The notes beneath the pieces were generated by a model. That model was given only the letters and a program-made list of their open reading frames with translations, was not told where the DNA came from and made no database searches. From Thuidium tamariscinum (lineage: Eukaryota; Streptophyta; Bryopsida; Hypnales; Thuidiaceae), in the NCBI GenBank assembly GCA_947034885.2, contig OX344754.2:22586501-22650500 (forward strand): a stretch of 64,000 nt of DNA, read 5' to 3'. Made by a program: the position numbers and the translations under genes. Positions 59,882 through 64,000 of the stretch are shown here, piece after piece; positions within the stretch are counted from its first letter, which is position 1, and the number at the start of each line of letters is the position of its first letter.

Positions 59882-60916
59882 ATATAATATTATTTATTTT
59901 TATTTTATTTTATTTTTGCAATAATAATTTTATTGGAGCCGTGGGACTCCTCTCGGTGCCGAGGATTACTAAGAAGCAAAAATCTAGCAAAACTTGACAA
60001 GTTTTGTTTCAAGATGATAAATAAACAACCATTGGATCAAGAAAGAAGAAATGAATCCCTTCATTGGATGAACAAGAGGATAATGAGTCAACTAATCAAT
60101 AATCTTGTGAAACGAAGTTCATTCTTTACAAAAGTAATCCCTATCAATCAAATACTTTAAAAAAAATCTTAACAAGTTCCATTATTGATACATTAAGACA
60201 AAACTATAGGTGCCTACATTGGCCTTTGAGAAGACCTACACTACTAAAAGATACTCATGAACAAAATGAAATTTGGTGCAACTAAGTTCTTTCCATATAT
60301 AATGAAATCATACAAACAAATTTTTTTCTAAAATTTAAACAAGCCCATTGACTTAAAAATGAAGAGGAAATAATTGATGCCCTTCTATTGGCCTTGAGAA
60401 GACTTATAATGCTCAAGACATGATCAACCAAAATAAAATTTAGTGTAGCAAAGATTTTTATCAATAAATTTTCTTTCTAAAATCTAAACAACTATAATAA
60501 TAATACATCAATAAAAATCATTAGTACCTTTCCCTAGGCCTCAAAAAGATCTTCATTATTATAGGATAATGATCAACCAATACTCTATATTAACTTAATT
60601 CCATCTTTATTCATCTTTCATATCAATTGAGTTCTTCATTTTTGTAATGTATATTTTTAAGTAAGATTGAAAATTAGAATCTTCATCCAATTTCAACATA
60701 ACCACGGTAATAAGTCCACGGTAATAGGTCTACAAAAATAGGTACTACAATTTATTAGAAATAGAAAATTTTGATTAAAATCTTAAGATGGAATCAATTT
60801 TAATGAATAAAATTAAGTTTTATAATGCTTCTTCAAATTTTTAAGCTCTGTGCTCACATAATCCTTGCTCTATGCTCACAGGCTCACGCTCACAAGCTCA
60901 CAGAATAGCACCGCTG
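59352..60916. mobile_element. hAT-type TIR element with GTGAGC ends (1.57 kb)
   Basis: Left end CCGGGGTTGCTATTTTGTGAGC region, right end GCTCACAGAATAGCACCGCTG. The host MITE sequence GTGCAACA is duplicated at 59344-59351 and 60917-60924. Inner inverted segments (ATTACCGTGGA near 59488 and TCCACGGTAAT near 60715) make it fold-back. Contains a TA microsatellite; the only longer frame (59933-60160) has no recognisable domain. Confidence 0.72.
59804..59883. repeat. TA dinucleotide microsatellite
   Basis: Almost uninterrupted TA repeat of about 75 bases inside the 59352-60916 element. Confidence 0.97.
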
Positions 60917-61160
60917 GTGCAACATCCTAAATTTTTGAAGGGACAAATTTTTTTTTGTCAATTCAAATGTTAATATCTTGCAATCTACACAATGCAAATT
61001 TTTAAATTTTTTTCACATATTTACAAACCACCTTACTACAAGATCCTATGGTTACATGTGTCAAGTAATGTTTTTGTTCTAAAATTTTACACTTATATCA
61101 AAAATTGTAGTTTTGGAGTGTTTTTGGTGAAAATGTAATAAAAAAACCTTTAGAGGTTAA

Positions 61161-62062
61161 TATTTAAGAATTTACATGATAATTATTGAAAAAATTGAAG
61201 CTTAATTCATTTCCAATTCAATTTCATGCATGCGTATATATGTACACACATGAACATGTACAAGAAACATCCAAATGTAATACTTTCATGTTCAAAGACA
61301 CCCTACTAAGTAACCAAATTAAATCTTAAAGGACAAACCTAGGACCACTGATTTCAAGCCTTCGCCTATCACCTAGATTGTTGCCATTCTTCAACAAGAT
61401 ATGTATAAAAAAATTATTTATTTTTCAGAGATGAAGTTACATCTTTTCTATAGTTCACAAAAAGTTTAGAGTTTTCTCAAAAAATATGAAAAATCTCACC
61501 ATATGTGACTATATTACAATGACAAATATTTTGGTGTAAATTTAATTTTCGTGTCATTTTGTTATTATAATGCATAAGACATTAAAAATACACCCAAACT
61601 TCAAATTGCAATAAAATATTTAATATCACAAATTTTTTCAAAATTTCAATTGGAGTAGAAACTAGAATAAATGACCTTCATTTCGTGAGTTGGATTCAAA
61701 GTAACTCAAAAAATATTGTTTTTGAGGAGTAATTTCAAATTTAGAATAAAAAGCAACAAACTCCCAAAATACATTGATAAGAGCATATTTTATGATTTGT
61801 TTTTTTTAATAACTTCTCATTCATGTGAAGACAAATACCACCAAGACTAAAAATTCAATAAATTTCTCTTCAAAATCCTTCATGAAAGGTCAACATACAA
61901 AATATTGGATGAAAAACTACTTTCAGTCTCTCCATATATCACCTCCTTATCATCCAAATATCACAAATTGGCACTACCAACATTACTAAGTTAAACATAA
62001 TCTTTGAAGAATTCAATGTGAGGTCCTATATAATTAATTTTTATAAAATAAATATCCCTATA
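61161..62062. repeat. Intergenic with dispersed AT-rich repeat
   Basis: 61430-61800 matches 38560-39190. No supported gene elsewhere in this stretch. Confidence 0.45.
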
Positions 62063-62066
62063 TTAA

Positions 62067-62792
62067 GAGTTGATTGCAAAAAACACTTGTCCTATTTTTT
62101 GTCCTCTTGGCCTTGGACAAGTGTTTTTTTAATAAAAAAAATTTCATTTTACACAAAACTTGAAACGAAGAGTTGAAGACAAATATAATAGTTACAGACA
62201 CTTTCTAATTTTTTGAAATTCTTAAGAATTATTTTACTATTTTTAAACAACCCCAATTGGATGTCTACTTTGACCATTGGGGGGGGGGGGTAGTCCTATT
62301 TTAGACTCATAAATGCAAATTTTAAGCTGAAAATTGGCATGTAAGGACTTCTACTATAGTTACAAAAACCTACAAAGAGATTTTGTAAAAATAGTATATT
62401 GTCCAACTTCCACATGTGCTCAAAGTAGAGTACCTTTGAATAGGTGTAGAGAATACTATTTATTTTTCCCAATGATGAAAATGGTTGAAGAGGATAATAG
62501 TTATGTTAGAAAAAAATTCTTTTTTTTTAGAGAATTTTTTGAATTTCTTTACTATTTTTTAAAAATCAAACACTAAACTATCCATTTTTGTAGTATTTTT
62601 CATCACTCTTTGAATGTGCAAAACTTCAGAGATAAATTGTTTAGGCTTGAATTTTCACACACCTTAGTTTTGTAATGCTTTACAAATTATCCATATTTTA
62701 TTTTATTTTTAAGAAATTATTTCAAAAGTCATTGGATTCATCAATATAGGCCACTTTAAGCCAAAACTGGTAAGTATTTCTTGCAATGACCC
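62067..62792. mobile_element. GGGT-type TIR element, copy D (about 726 bp)
   Basis: Ends diverged to GAGTTGATTGCAAAAAACAC and ATTTCTTGCAATGACCC, same length class as copies A-C. Flanks (TTAA, ATTT) show no 4-bp duplication, consistent with age. Includes a run of ten G near 62281-62290. Confidence 0.68.
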
Positions 62793-63126
62793 ATTTCAAC
62801 AAAGTCCAAGTGACTAGGGCTGGTTGCTAAAAAGTGTTGAATTAGGCCACACTCCCAAAATGTTTATTAGGCCAAACACTTCTATCGTGGTGATTTGACG
62901 GGAAAAAGGTGGTGGTTAAGGTAGAACCACCTATTCTTGATCACAGACCCATACCCAACCTATAGGATATGGCTATTTCCAACCAAGGCTAGAAGAGATT
63001 TATAATGAAAGTTTGGAATGTACTTTTCCCCCATTTTCAAGGTTGGGACTAATAAGGTCATGACACATGTCCCAAAGTGTCATAAAGTGTGTAGGAAGTA
63101 CCAATTAGGAAAGTAGTCTTGGCTAT
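62793..63126. other. Intergenic, nothing recognised
   Basis: A stretch near 63045-63080 weakly resembles, in inverse, the diverged element at 20075-20230. No gene. Confidence 0.35.
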
Positions 63127-63440
63127 GACATAAGGAGGGATTTGAGGGCCCGAAAGGGTCGTTTCGAGATTGTTTCCGAAACTGGCTTGAGGAACGGTTG
63201 GCCGCTGTCAGGACAACATTTCTCAAAAGTTTAAAATTAAAAAATTAAAATTAAAAATTAAAAATTGGGGGTCCTAAAATATGAAAAAAATTTAAAAAAA
63301 AAGACTTAATGACGCGGCAGTCGCTCGACCACGTAGGATTCCCTACTGAACTGCATTCCCGCTGCAGATTGCACAATTTCGGGCTGTAGAAACTCGCGGG
63401 CTCCTAGCGCCCTCAAATCTCTCCTAATGTCGGAATTAGA
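63127..63440. mobile_element. CATTAG-type TIR element, copy
   Basis: Left CATAAGGAGGGATTTGAGGG and right CCTCAAATCTCTCCTAATG are inverted, with an internal AT-rich core and the CCTACGTGG-type segment shared with 10532 and 54778. No target duplication resolved. Confidence 0.65.
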
Positions 63441-64000
63441 AGACTCTAGACATTGGCTATAGGTTCGAAGCACTTTTTGGCTTCTAAAAATCATAGTAAT
63501 TTCAGTTTCGGGAATAAAATTATGAAAAAATTGCAATCCCCATCTTTCTTATCTTGCTACATGGGAAAAATTTGCTTAGCCACATATTCCTCATGATTTG
63601 TTCCAGAATTGCTTAAGTGATTGGATATAGGTGGTTATACTATATTTCTTTTTAGGATCCATGAACATTTTTTGGGGGGTAACACATGGACAAAAATCCC
63701 CATTGCACAATGTAGTCTAAGTTTTGTCTAAATCCCACAAAACCCAGGATTATAGTATAGGGGTTCAAATCTACGGGAATGATCAAATAGTCTAACGTAT
63801 TGTGGCTAAAGTCACTTGTAATTGGAAATGAAATAGGAAATACACAATAATAACACTTAAAATTATAACAATTAGTATCCACTCTTATTCCCACGTATAC
63901 AAATTTGTTGGCTAGTCTTTAATAATGCTATGGACACATGAGTGCAGTCCCAGTCCCTCACTAGTATGTGGCTCGATTTCTATAAACAATTAGTCGTATA
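63441..64000. other. Intergenic to window end
   Basis: No supported gene or bounded repeat. An open frame on the - strand (63652-63894) has no recognisable domain. Confidence 0.4.

Larger units (their letters stand above)
54073..61156. mobile_element. TTAA MITE hosting a nest of insertions
   Basis: Left end CCCCTAAAGCCC after TTGA (54069-54072, a decayed TTAA). Right end CCTTTAGAGG before TTAA (61157-61160). The body is the reverse complement of the copies at 28398 and 39891, broken by insertions at 54284-54509, about 54698-54945, 55130-59263 and 59352-60916. Confidence 0.75.

Overview
This is a 64 kb piece of AT-rich eukaryotic nuclear DNA, gene-poor and packed with nested transposons. I read it as a non-seed land plant (bryophyte, lycophyte or fern). 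The main reason is an intact microbial-type terpene synthase (MTPSL), a family that among plants is known from non-seed lineages, together with GT-AG introns, plant-style MITEs and solo LTRs. The sequence does not fix the species. I recognised no rRNA or tRNA gene and no CRISPR array.

Cellular genes. Only two intact protein genes are convincing. (1) An MTPSL terpene synthase on the + strand has a TATA box at 23968, a short first exon at 24093-24183, a 1.37 kb intron and a long second exon at 25549-26666. It keeps all class I metal-binding motifs. An inverted, broken paralogue lies at 11103-12231 on the - strand. (2) An intronless RNase H1-like protein lies at 35685-36461 with a complete D-E-D-D catalytic set. 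Its sequence style resembles fungal RNase H proteins.

Centrepiece. Bases 42012-53332 are an 11.3 kb piggyBac-type transposon flanked by TTAA, with 13-bp perfect terminal inverted repeats. It carries a degenerate transposase (three catalytic Asp, C-terminal Cys-rich finger). Upstream lies a large RG-rich exon with an exact DLNxxP (EAR-like) motif. This exon joins in frame to the transposase side through a GT-AG intron. A 4.2 kb solo LTR with a TAGGG duplication sits antisense inside that intron. A second solo LTR of the same family (2750-6509, duplication GCAGC) lies near the left end in the opposite orientation.

The rest is a layered repeat landscape. It includes a TTAA/CCCCTAAAG MITE family that looks like the non-autonomous partner of piggyBac (28398-30062, 39891-40833, 54073-61156, partial at 1500-1947). 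It also includes a family of about 725 bp with 20-bp termini and apparent 4-bp target duplications (12831, 29278, 32457, 62067), and a 272-bp TA-target MITE family (8008, 37410, 41735). There is a PIF/Harbinger-type element (20886-21742), a MULE-like insert (10226-10521) and a fold-back hAT (55400-59111). The hAT sits inside a TA-target element (55130-59263), which sits inside a TTAA MITE. For several insertions the unoccupied site survives elsewhere in the window, so boundaries and insertion order can be read directly.
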